Made by a program: the position numbers and the translations under genes
Shown: one piece after another, positions 43,909 to 64,000 of the stretch
Position numbering within the stretch: position 1 is the first letter of the stretch
Layout: each line of letters starts with the position of its first letter
Notes under the pieces: generated by a model
What the model saw: only the letters and a program-made list of their open reading frames with translations
What the model was told of the DNA's origin: nothing
Database searches by the model: none
DNA from: Pseudomonas sp. GD03944
GTDB taxonomy: Bacteria > Pseudomonadota > Gammaproteobacteria > Pseudomonadales > Pseudomonadaceae
Direction: 5' to 3'
Assembly: GCF_029839275.1 (NCBI RefSeq)
Contig: NZ_JAOCAH010000015.1
Span: 1-64,000, forward strand
Length of the DNA: 64,000 bases

Positions 43909-44912
43909 CCCAGGCAGCCCCTGTCACGGAATCTTCATTCCATTCGTCGGTTACCGCCGCCCAGTCCCTGGACGGCTGCGCCGTCGCCCCGCTTTTCGGT
44001 GAGCAACCCTTGCCCCTATTGGTGCAAAGCCTGGAGCGTCGTTCCATCCATGAGCTGAGCGACGCGATCAAGGCGCTCGCCGTGGCCACCCTGGAAACCA
44101 CCGGCGGTGTGCTGTTTCGCAACTTCACCGTGGCCACCCCACTGGATTTCAAGCGCTTCGCCAGCAGCTTCGGCCAGCCTTTGGGCACTTACGAGTTTGG
44201 CTCCACGCCACGTAGCAAGGTGTTCGCCGGGGTCTACAGCTCCACCGAATACCCGGCGCACCAGACCATCCCCCAGCACAACGAACAGTCCTACACGCGG
44301 CAATGGCCGGGGCGCATCTGGTTCCATTGCATGACCCCCAGCGAGTCCGGTGGTGAGACGCCGATCACCGACAGCCGCCTGGTGTACCAGCGAATCGACC
44401 CGGCGATCCGCGACGAGTTCATCGCCAAGGGCCTTCTTTACGTGCGCAACTACAGCCGCGCCCTGGACCTGCCCTGGCAGCAGGTGTTCAACACCGAGGA
44501 CCGGCAGAAGGTCGAGCAGTATTGCCGCGAGCAAGGCATCGACTGGCGCTGGACCGACGACGGTGAGCTGAGTACCCGCCAGCAGTGCCAGGCCGCCGTG
44601 CAGCACCCGGTGACCCGGGAATGGGTGTGGTTCAACCAGGCGCACCTGTTCCATATCTCGGCCATGCAGGACGACCTGCGCCAGACCCTGATCCAGGCCG
44701 TGGGCCAGGACCAGTTGCCGCGCAACGTCTATTTCGGCGACGGCTCGCCGATCCCGGACGACGCCCTGAACGCCATCCGCGATGTCTACGCCCGCACCAC
44801 CGTGGCCTTTCCCTGGCAGAAGGGGGATGTGCTGATGCTCGACAACCTGCTGGTCGCCCACGGCCGCAACCCCTTCGTGGGCGACCGCAAGGTCATCGTG
44901 GCGATGGCCTAA
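43905..44912 (+). CDS. SyrP-like Fe(II)/2-oxoglutarate hydroxylase (first)
   Basis: TauD/TfdA-superfamily enzyme, probably a beta-hydroxylase of a carrier-bound amino acid (Asp or His) in siderophore synthesis. It has 335 residues. The 2-His-1-carboxylate iron site is HNEQS (His125, Glu127) and AHGRNPF (His319), and FVGDRKV near the end carries the 2-oxoglutarate Arg. It resembles SyrP (syringomycin) and the beta-hydroxyaspartate/histidine enzymes of corrugatin-type clusters. Whether it acts on Asp or His cannot be decided by eye. It starts the plus-strand biosynthetic operon and is followed 9 bp later by a stand-alone condensation domain. Confidence 0.88.
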   Translation: MTQAAPVTESSFHSSVTAAQSLDGCAVAPLFGEQPLPLLVQSLERRSIHELSDAIKALAVATLETTGGVLFRNFTVATPLDFKRFASSFGQPLGTYEFGSTPRSKVFAGVYSSTEYPAHQTIPQHNEQSYTRQWPGRIWFHCMTPSESGGETPITDSRLVYQRIDPAIRDEFIAKGLLYVRNYSRALDLPWQQVFNTEDRQKVEQYCREQGIDWRWTDDGELSTRQQCQAAVQHPVTREWVWFNQAHLFHISAMQDDLRQTLIQAVGQDQLPRNVYFGDGSPIPDDALNAIRDVYARTTVAFPWQKGDVLMLDNLLVAHGRNPFVGDRKVIVAMA

Positions 44913-44921
44913 GGACGCGAA

Positions 44922-46376
44922 ATGACCAAGCACTACCCTCCCCTGGTCGCCCTGGGTGAGTCGAACGCAGCAGGTGTCCGCCAGTCCTTCGCCCAGAGCC
45001 GCCTGTGGTTCCTGCACCAGATGGCGCCCGAGCGGGCCCAGCACAACATCGTCACGCGCATGACCCTCAGTGGCGTGCCGCTGGACGCCGCGCGCCTCGA
45101 ACAGGCGCTGAATGCCGTCTGCCAGCGCCACAGCGTGCTGCGCAGCTGTTACCGCACCACTGCCGACGGGCAGGAGCAATGGGTGCCCGCGGCCTTTCGC
45201 TTTCACCTGGAGACCCTGGACCTCACCCCGCTGCCGCCCCAATCCCGCGACAGCGCGCTGCAGCAGTACATGCGCGATGACCTGGCCAAAGCCTTCGACC
45301 TCGAGCGTGGCCCGGTGTGGCGCGCCAGCCTGGTCGACATCGACGCCCAGCGGCAGGAGCTGATCATCACCCTGCACCACATCGCCTTCGACGGGCGCTC
45401 CGGGGAAATCCTGCTGCTGGACCTGATGCACGCCTACGCCGAACCGCCCTCCGGCGTCGCCTCGCCGGCCCCGCTTCAATACGGTGATTTCGCCGCCTGG
45501 GAACCGCACTACATGACGCCGACGCTGATCGCGGAGGAAGTGGCGTTCTGGCGCGATCACCTGGCCGGCATGCCGGTCCAGCTGGCATTCGCGGACCGTC
45601 CGCGGCCCGCCGGTCCGGCCAAGGCCGGTCGCCACGCGGTGGCGCTGCCGGCAGACCTGGTCGAGCGCCTGAAGAAGGCCGCCCGGGCCCAGCGGCAACC
45701 GCTGTTCGTGCTGCTCGCGACCCTGTTCAATGTCTGGCTGCGGTATGTCAGCGGGCAGTCGCGCTTTCTGGTCGGCACCGACGTGCACGGCCGCGACCTG
45801 CCGGAGCTGGCCGACATCTTCGGCTTCTTCGTCAATCAGCTCACCCTGACGTGCGAGCTGGCGGACGACACCACGCTGGCCGAGCTGCTGGTCCAGACCC
45901 GCCACAGCATCCGGCAGGCCCATGCCCACCGCCAGTTGCCCTTCGACCTGCTGGTGTCGCACCTGGCACCGCAGCGCCAGGCGGATCGCTCCCCGCTGTT
46001 CCAGGTCAAGTTCAACTACCAGCGTGATCGCTTCTGCAGCCATACCTTCGGCGATGCCCGGATCACCCACACCCAGGTGCTGCAGGACCTGGCGGGTTTC
46101 GACCTGGTGCTCGATCTCATGCACCGTCGGGACGAGATCGAGGCGACGCTGGAGTACAACCAGCACCTGTTCGGCGCCGAGGAAATCGAGCGCCTGAGTG
46201 CCGTCTGGCTGCACCTGCTCGACCACCTCGATGGCCTGCTCGACCAGCCCATCGAGGCCCTGTGCGAGCATCTGCAGCGCTGGAACGACGCCCACCTGCA
46301 TCAGCAGCAGAGTCAGCAGGCCCGCCAGAGCCGCACGCGGCTGGCCTCCACCGTCCGCCGCACCGTCAGCCTCTAG
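44922..46376 (+). CDS. Stand-alone NRPS condensation domain
   Basis: A free-standing condensation (C) domain of 484 residues, normally found within multidomain synthetases. The C1 region FAQSRLWFLHQM (about 25-36), the intact catalytic motif HHIAFDG (about 152-158) and the C5 region FGFFVNQLTL are present, so it should be active. It may load a fatty acyl starter onto the first amino acid or connect NRPS1 to NRPS2, since NRPS1 lacks an active C domain. The last 40 residues are a Gln/Arg-rich tail. It sits between the two hydroxylase genes and is probably co-translated with them. Confidence 0.88.
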   Translation: MTKHYPPLVALGESNAAGVRQSFAQSRLWFLHQMAPERAQHNIVTRMTLSGVPLDAARLEQALNAVCQRHSVLRSCYRTTADGQEQWVPAAFRFHLETLDLTPLPPQSRDSALQQYMRDDLAKAFDLERGPVWRASLVDIDAQRQELIITLHHIAFDGRSGEILLLDLMHAYAEPPSGVASPAPLQYGDFAAWEPHYMTPTLIAEEVAFWRDHLAGMPVQLAFADRPRPAGPAKAGRHAVALPADLVERLKKAARAQRQPLFVLLATLFNVWLRYVSGQSRFLVGTDVHGRDLPELADIFGFFVNQLTLTCELADDTTLAELLVQTRHSIRQAHAHRQLPFDLLVSHLAPQRQADRSPLFQVKFNYQRDRFCSHTFGDARITHTQVLQDLAGFDLVLDLMHRRDEIEATLEYNQHLFGAEEIERLSAVWLHLLDHLDGLLDQPIEALCEHLQRWNDAHLHQQQSQQARQSRTRLASTVRRTVSL

Positions 46377-46390
46377 AGCCCGGAGATTCC

Positions 46391-47443
46391 ATGACGTCCA
46401 TTCCTCCTTCCGCCAACCGTCCGATTGCCGGGGCTGCGCGGCGCAAAGCCATCGTGCTGTCGGAGCAGAACCTCACCGAGGGGCGGCTGCTCGACAGCGA
46501 AAACGGCCTGCCCTGGGTGATCGAGCCGAGCCTGGCCGGGGTCGACCTGGTGCAGTGGGCCGGCCAGAATCGCGATGCGCTGGAGCAGAAGCTGCTGGAG
46601 CACGGCGCCATCCTGTTCCGCGGTTTCGGCATCCAGGCCGTGGAGCCGTTCAACCAGGTCATCGACGCGCTCTCCACAGGCGCTTTGGAGTACATGTTCC
46701 GCGCCTCCCCGCGCACCCGGGTCGGCGGCAACATCTACACCTCCACCGATTACCCGGCCGACCAGGTCATCTTCCCGCACAACGAGCACTCCTACTCGCC
46801 GCGCTTCCCCCTGCGCCTGTTCTTCTACTGCCACCTGCCCTCGGAAACCGGCGGCGAAACCCCCATCGGCTCGGTGCGACGGATCAAGGCGCTGATCCCG
46901 AGCGACATCCTCGATACCTTCCGCCGCAAGAAGATCCTCTACGTGCGCAACTACGGTGACGGCTTCGGCCTGCCCTGGCAGTCGGTGTTCCAGACCGACG
47001 ACCGTGCCGAGGTCGAGGCTTACTGCGCCAGCGTGGGCATCGAGGTCGAATGGAAGGCCGGCAACCGCCTGCGCACGCGCCAGGTCGGCGCGGCCCTGGT
47101 GCGCCACCCGCGCACCGGCGAAGAGGTGTGGTTCAACCACGGCACCTTCTTCCACCTCAGCACCCTGCCGCCGGCCATCCGCGATTCCCTGAACGCCGAT
47201 TTCGCCGCCCAGGACCTGCCCACCAACACCTTCTACGGCGACGGCAGCCCCATCGAGCCGGACGTGCTGGACACCCTGCGCGCGGCCTACCTGCAGTCGC
47301 TGGTGAAATTCCGCTGGCAGCAGGGCGACATCCTGTTCATCGACAACATGCTCGCCGTGCACGGCCGCGAGCCCTACGGCGGCCCTCGCAAGATCTACAC
47401 CGGCATGGCCGAAGCGATTTCGAGCCAGGACGTACAGCTCTGA
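46391..47443 (+). CDS. SyrP-like Fe(II)/2-oxoglutarate hydroxylase (second)
   Basis: A second TauD-type hydroxylase, 350 residues, about 40% alike by eye to the first. The iron site is HNEHS (His130, Glu132) and VHGREPY (His324), with YGGPRKIYTG carrying the 2-oxoglutarate Arg. The shared scaffold includes FRASPRTRVGGNIYTSTDYPAD and GGETPIGS. Two hydroxylases argue for two hydroxylated residues in the product, for example beta-hydroxy-His and beta-hydroxy-Asp, both hydroxycarboxylate or imidazole iron ligands. The ATG follows GGAGATTCC. It is directly upstream of the NRPS1 gene (41 bp). Confidence 0.88.
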   Translation: MTSIPPSANRPIAGAARRKAIVLSEQNLTEGRLLDSENGLPWVIEPSLAGVDLVQWAGQNRDALEQKLLEHGAILFRGFGIQAVEPFNQVIDALSTGALEYMFRASPRTRVGGNIYTSTDYPADQVIFPHNEHSYSPRFPLRLFFYCHLPSETGGETPIGSVRRIKALIPSDILDTFRRKKILYVRNYGDGFGLPWQSVFQTDDRAEVEAYCASVGIEVEWKAGNRLRTRQVGAALVRHPRTGEEVWFNHGTFFHLSTLPPAIRDSLNADFAAQDLPTNTFYGDGSPIEPDVLDTLRAAYLQSLVKFRWQQGDILFIDNMLAVHGREPYGGPRKIYTGMAEAISSQDVQL

Positions 47444-47484
47444 CGGTTTCCCCCCTCTTTCCCGCTCTGCACAAGGAAAACAGC

Positions 47485-50400
47485 ATGTCAGCCCTGACAG
47501 GTTTCCGTACCTCTCCACAACAGGCCAGCGCCTGGCACAGCCAGCAGCGAGGCGACCTCGCGCGCAGTGGCAGCTGGCTGCAAGTCGTCCTGGACCGGCC
47601 CCTCGATCCGGCGTTGCTGGAGGGCCGCCTGCAGGCGCTGGTCGCGCAGGAAGAAATTCTTCGCACCGAACTGCGCAGCGCGCCCGGCATGGCCTTGCCG
47701 ATCCAGGTGATCCATGAAGAGGCGCCCGTGCCGCTCACGGTCGAAGACTGGCGTTCCTGCAACCTCGATGAGCAAGAGGCTCGAATCGCCCGCCTGCGCC
47801 AGGCCCCATCGGACAGCCAGCCGCTGCAGGTCGCCTACGTGCAGACCGCTGCCGATCGCTGGTTGTTGTTGCTCAAGGGCGCGGCCACCCACCTGGACCT
47901 GCGCAGCCTGGACCTGATCGTCAGCGAATTGCTCGGCGCGCCAACCCCGGAGCGCCTGCAATACGTCGATTACGCCGAGTGGAAACACACCCTGCTGGAA
48001 GAAGACCCGGACAACGAACCGCTGCGCTTCTGGCAGCAGGCACGCCCCGAAGACACCCTGGAGCCCCTGCCGGGCCTGCAACAGGCTGCCGCCGGCAAGG
48101 CCTGCCAGCCCGCCATCGTGCAACTGGGCGGCGCCCCGGCGCGGCAGGCGCTGGAGCAGGCGGCCCGGCAGGCCGGCATGGCCCTGGAGGAATTCCTGTT
48201 CGCCGCCTGGAGCACGCTGCTTGCCCGCTTGCGCGGCCAGGCGCGGGTGCAGGTGACCTGGATTGACGAGGGCCGGGGCGAAGGCCTGGAACAGGCCCTG
48301 GGTCTGTACGAACAGCGCCTGCCGATCCAGGTGGATGTGGACCTGGCCGCGCCCCTGAGCACGCAGGCCGACAGCCTGCTGCGGCCGCTGCGCCAGGCCC
48401 GGGGCTGGCAGGACCATTACGACAACGGCCATGGCGGCGAGCTGGTGTTCGCCTTCCGCCCGTCCCTGCAGGCCGCTTCACAGCACCTTATCGCGCAGGC
48501 CTGGAGCCTCGGCCAGCGTTTCACCCTGGGGGTGGAATGCCGGGAGCAGGCAAACGCCGAGGGCCTGGACATCCGTCTGGCATATGACCAGTCCCGTCTT
48601 GCCGAGGACGCAGTCGCTTGCCTCGCGGAACAGTGGACCCTGTTGCTGCATGGCCTGTGCGACGCGGGCAGCGTGCTGGGTGCCGTGCCCCTGGTGGGCG
48701 AGCGCCAATGGGCGCTGCTGCGTGCCCCCGCCTCCGCCTTCATCGCGCGTGACATCGGCGTGCTCGAACTGATCGAGCAGCACGTCCGCCAGCACCCGGA
48801 CACGCCGGCCCTGGCCGATGCCCAAGGCGTGATTCGCTATGGCGAGCTGGGCGCGCGTGCCGACGCCCTGGCCGGCCAGCTGACGGCTGCCGGGGTACGC
48901 CCCGGCGACGTGGTGGGCATCCTCCTGGGTCGTGGTCAGGCAGCGATCATCGCCATGCTGGCGGCCTGGAAAGCCGGCGCCACCTACCTGCCCCTGGACC
49001 CGTCCTACCCCGCCGACCGCCTCGCCTACATGATCGAGGACAGCCGCACTGCCCTGCTGCTCAGCCAACGCGAGCACCAGGCGCTGCTGCCCGGCACGGT
49101 GCGCCACCTGCTGCTGGATGAGCTGGAGGCAACGGCCGGCGCCGCGCCCCAGGTACCCTTCGATGGGCAGCGCACCGCCTACCTGATCTACACCTCCGGC
49201 TCCTCCGGGCAACCCAAGGGCGTGCCGATCAGCCACGCCAACCTCAGCCACTCGACCCAGGCGCGCCTGGCGTTCTACGCCGAGCCGGTACGGGCCTACC
49301 TGCTGCTGTCCTCGTTCGCCTTCGACAGCTCGGTGGCCGGCATCTACTGGACCCTGTGCCAGGGCGGTCTGCTGGTCCTGCCCGCCAGCGGCGAAGAGCT
49401 CGACCTCGCTGCTTTGATCCGACTGATCGACACCCACCGCGTCAGTCACAGCCTGTCACTGCCGTCGCTGTACGAAACCCTGCTCGATTACGCCGAACCC
49501 CGTGCCCTGGTCAGCCTGCGTACCTGGGTGGTGGCCGGCGAGCCGTGCCCGCCTCGGGTGCTGGAAAAACAGTGGAACAAGGCGCCCCACGTGCAACTGG
49601 TCAACGAATACGGCCCCACCGAAGCCACCGTATGGGCCACGGCGGACGTGCTCGACCCCGACAGCCCTATCACCATCGGCAAGCCGATCCCAGGCATGGG
49701 CCTCTGGGTGCTCAACGAACAGAACCAGCCGGCCGCCGTCGGTGAACCCGGTGAAATCCACCTGGGCGGGCCGAGCCTGTCCAGCGGCTACCTCGGCCAG
49801 CCCGAGCAGACCGCCCGGGCCTTCGTTCGCCATCCCCACGTTGGCGACGGCGAGCGCCTGTACCGCACGGGCGACCTGGCGCGTTACCGGGCCGACGGCC
49901 GCCTGGACTTCCTCGGGCGCCGCGACCACCAGATCAAGATCCGTGGCTACCGGGTCGAACAGGGTGAAATCGAGCGGGTGTTGCGCAGCCATTCGGAAGT
50001 GCGCGAAGCAGCGGTGATCGCCCGCAAGCAGGACGACAACGTGCGCCTGGTGGCCTATTTCACCGACCGCCATGGGTATGCGCCGGCGGCCGCGGCCCTG
50101 GCCAGCTACCTGCAGGACCGCCTGCCGGCCTACATGGTGCCGTCCGCGTTCGTGCACCTGGACGCCCTGCCGCATACCCCCAACGGCAAGCTGGACCTCA
50201 ACGCCCTGCCCGATCCGGACCGGCAGACCGAGGCCGACGCGCCCTACCTGGCGCCGCGCACCGACATGGAAACGGCCCTGGTGGACATCTGCCAGCAGGT
50301 GCTCAAGCGCGAGCGGGTTGGCGTGCTGGACAGCTTCTTCCAGATCGGCGGCGACTCGATCCTCAGCCTGCAGATCGTTTCCCGCGCCAATCAGCAAGGC

Positions 50401-50610
50401 ATCCGCATCAGCGCCAAGCAGATCTTCGAATGCGAAACCATCGAGCGCCTGGCCCAGGTCGCCCAGCGCATCGAGCCCGGCGCGATACCCGAATCCCCCG
50501 AGACCCGTCAGGCCGACGGTGCCCCCCGCTCCGCCGCGGATTTCCCGCTGGCGAACCTGGATGACGGCGCCTTCGACGACCTGCTGGAGGAGTTGAACGC
50601 AGCCGACTGA
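47485..50610 (+). CDS. Single-module NRPS with degenerate condensation (interface-like) domain
   Basis: A 1041-residue synthetase: C-like domain (1 to about 420), A domain (about 430-930), T domain (about 940-1010). In the C-like domain the HHxxxDG motif has become THLDLRS (from residue 135), so peptide bond formation is unlikely; this matches the interface domain described with beta-hydroxylases. A-domain motifs are YTSGSSGQPKG (about 569), NEYGPTEATVW, YRTGDL and NGKLDLN. Hand alignment to PheA gives the code D-S-A-S-V-A-E-V-W, nearest in my memory to His (DSELTAEVC). The T motif is FFQIGGDSIL, with Ser958 for phosphopantetheine. There is no thioesterase. Confidence 0.9.
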   Translation: MSALTGFRTSPQQASAWHSQQRGDLARSGSWLQVVLDRPLDPALLEGRLQALVAQEEILRTELRSAPGMALPIQVIHEEAPVPLTVEDWRSCNLDEQEARIARLRQAPSDSQPLQVAYVQTAADRWLLLLKGAATHLDLRSLDLIVSELLGAPTPERLQYVDYAEWKHTLLEEDPDNEPLRFWQQARPEDTLEPLPGLQQAAAGKACQPAIVQLGGAPARQALEQAARQAGMALEEFLFAAWSTLLARLRGQARVQVTWIDEGRGEGLEQALGLYEQRLPIQVDVDLAAPLSTQADSLLRPLRQARGWQDHYDNGHGGELVFAFRPSLQAASQHLIAQAWSLGQRFTLGVECREQANAEGLDIRLAYDQSRLAEDAVACLAEQWTLLLHGLCDAGSVLGAVPLVGERQWALLRAPASAFIARDIGVLELIEQHVRQHPDTPALADAQGVIRYGELGARADALAGQLTAAGVRPGDVVGILLGRGQAAIIAMLAAWKAGATYLPLDPSYPADRLAYMIEDSRTALLLSQREHQALLPGTVRHLLLDELEATAGAAPQVPFDGQRTAYLIYTSGSSGQPKGVPISHANLSHSTQARLAFYAEPVRAYLLLSSFAFDSSVAGIYWTLCQGGLLVLPASGEELDLAALIRLIDTHRVSHSLSLPSLYETLLDYAEPRALVSLRTWVVAGEPCPPRVLEKQWNKAPHVQLVNEYGPTEATVWATADVLDPDSPITIGKPIPGMGLWVLNEQNQPAAVGEPGEIHLGGPSLSSGYLGQPEQTARAFVRHPHVGDGERLYRTGDLARYRADGRLDFLGRRDHQIKIRGYRVEQGEIERVLRSHSEVREAAVIARKQDDNVRLVAYFTDRHGYAPAAAALASYLQDRLPAYMVPSAFVHLDALPHTPNGKLDLNALPDPDRQTEADAPYLAPRTDMETALVDICQQVLKRERVGVLDSFFQIGGDSILSLQIVSRANQQGIRISAKQIFECETIERLAQVAQRIEPGAIPESPETRQADGAPRSAADFPLANLDDGAFDDLLEELNAAD

Positions 50611-50665
50611 CTCGGCTCGCCCACCCCCACCCGCTCGCCCACGATCACCACAAGGCCGGACCAGG

Positions 50666-64000
<13,335 letters not shown>

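Overview
The window is GC-rich (roughly 65%), densely coded bacterial chromosome that looks like a fluorescent-group Pseudomonas. The evidence is a glgA-treZ-malQ-treY-glgX operon beside katE (an arrangement I recall from P. aeruginosa), envelope-stress (AlgU/RpoE-like) promoter sequences, Anr/Dnr boxes, and a lipopeptide-siderophore NRPS locus. I see no rRNA, tRNA or CRISPR array. Both ends cut through genes: glgX at the left, a giant NRPS gene at the right.

1-11,000: a minus-strand operon for alpha-glucan and trehalose metabolism, glgA > treZ > malQ > treY > DUF2934 gene > glgX, with stop/start overlaps at most junctions. GlgA makes glucan, TreY and TreZ convert it to trehalose, and GlgX and MalQ debranch and recycle it. 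10,700-24,060: a stress-protein region with a CinA-like amidase, DUF4142, KatE, DUF421, a PLDc_N-type membrane protein, a NodS-like methyltransferase, a YciE/YciF-type protein, a ClpP-like protein, a Xre/RES toxin-antitoxin pair, a DUF3302/HlyD pair whose HlyD gene carries an in-frame amber stop, and an AI-2E-type permease. Several of these units carry GAACTT-N16/17-TC promoters. 23,140-31,010: a more accessory-looking block with a YkgB-like protein, two AraC regulators flanking paoABC (periplasmic aldehyde oxidoreductase), and a beta-propeller-like protein.

31,290-39,720: a KefC-type antiporter, a GNAT acetyltransferase, a ProC-like protein, a CopD-like protein, then a nitric-oxide detoxification locus: ytfE-norB (minus) divergent from norR (plus). 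The 136-bp spacer holds a sigma-54 promoter, GGT-N7-ACC NorR boxes and an Anr/Dnr box.

39,780-64,000: a siderophore-type biosynthetic locus. Diaminobutyrate aminotransferase and a TonB-dependent receptor lie on the minus strand. Divergently, past a candidate Fur box, lie a possible 84-codon leader ORF, a SyrP-like Fe(II)/2-oxoglutarate hydroxylase, a stand-alone condensation domain, a second SyrP-like hydroxylase, a one-module NRPS whose N-terminal condensation-like domain has lost its active-site motif (interface-domain-like) and whose specificity code resembles that for His, and a giant NRPS read here as C-A(Dab)-T / C-A(?)-T / C-A(Ser)-T / C-A(Ser)-T-E. This points to a corrugatin/histicorrugatin-type lipopeptide siderophore with hydroxylated His (and perhaps Asp) ligands. 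It is the most distinctive system in the window.
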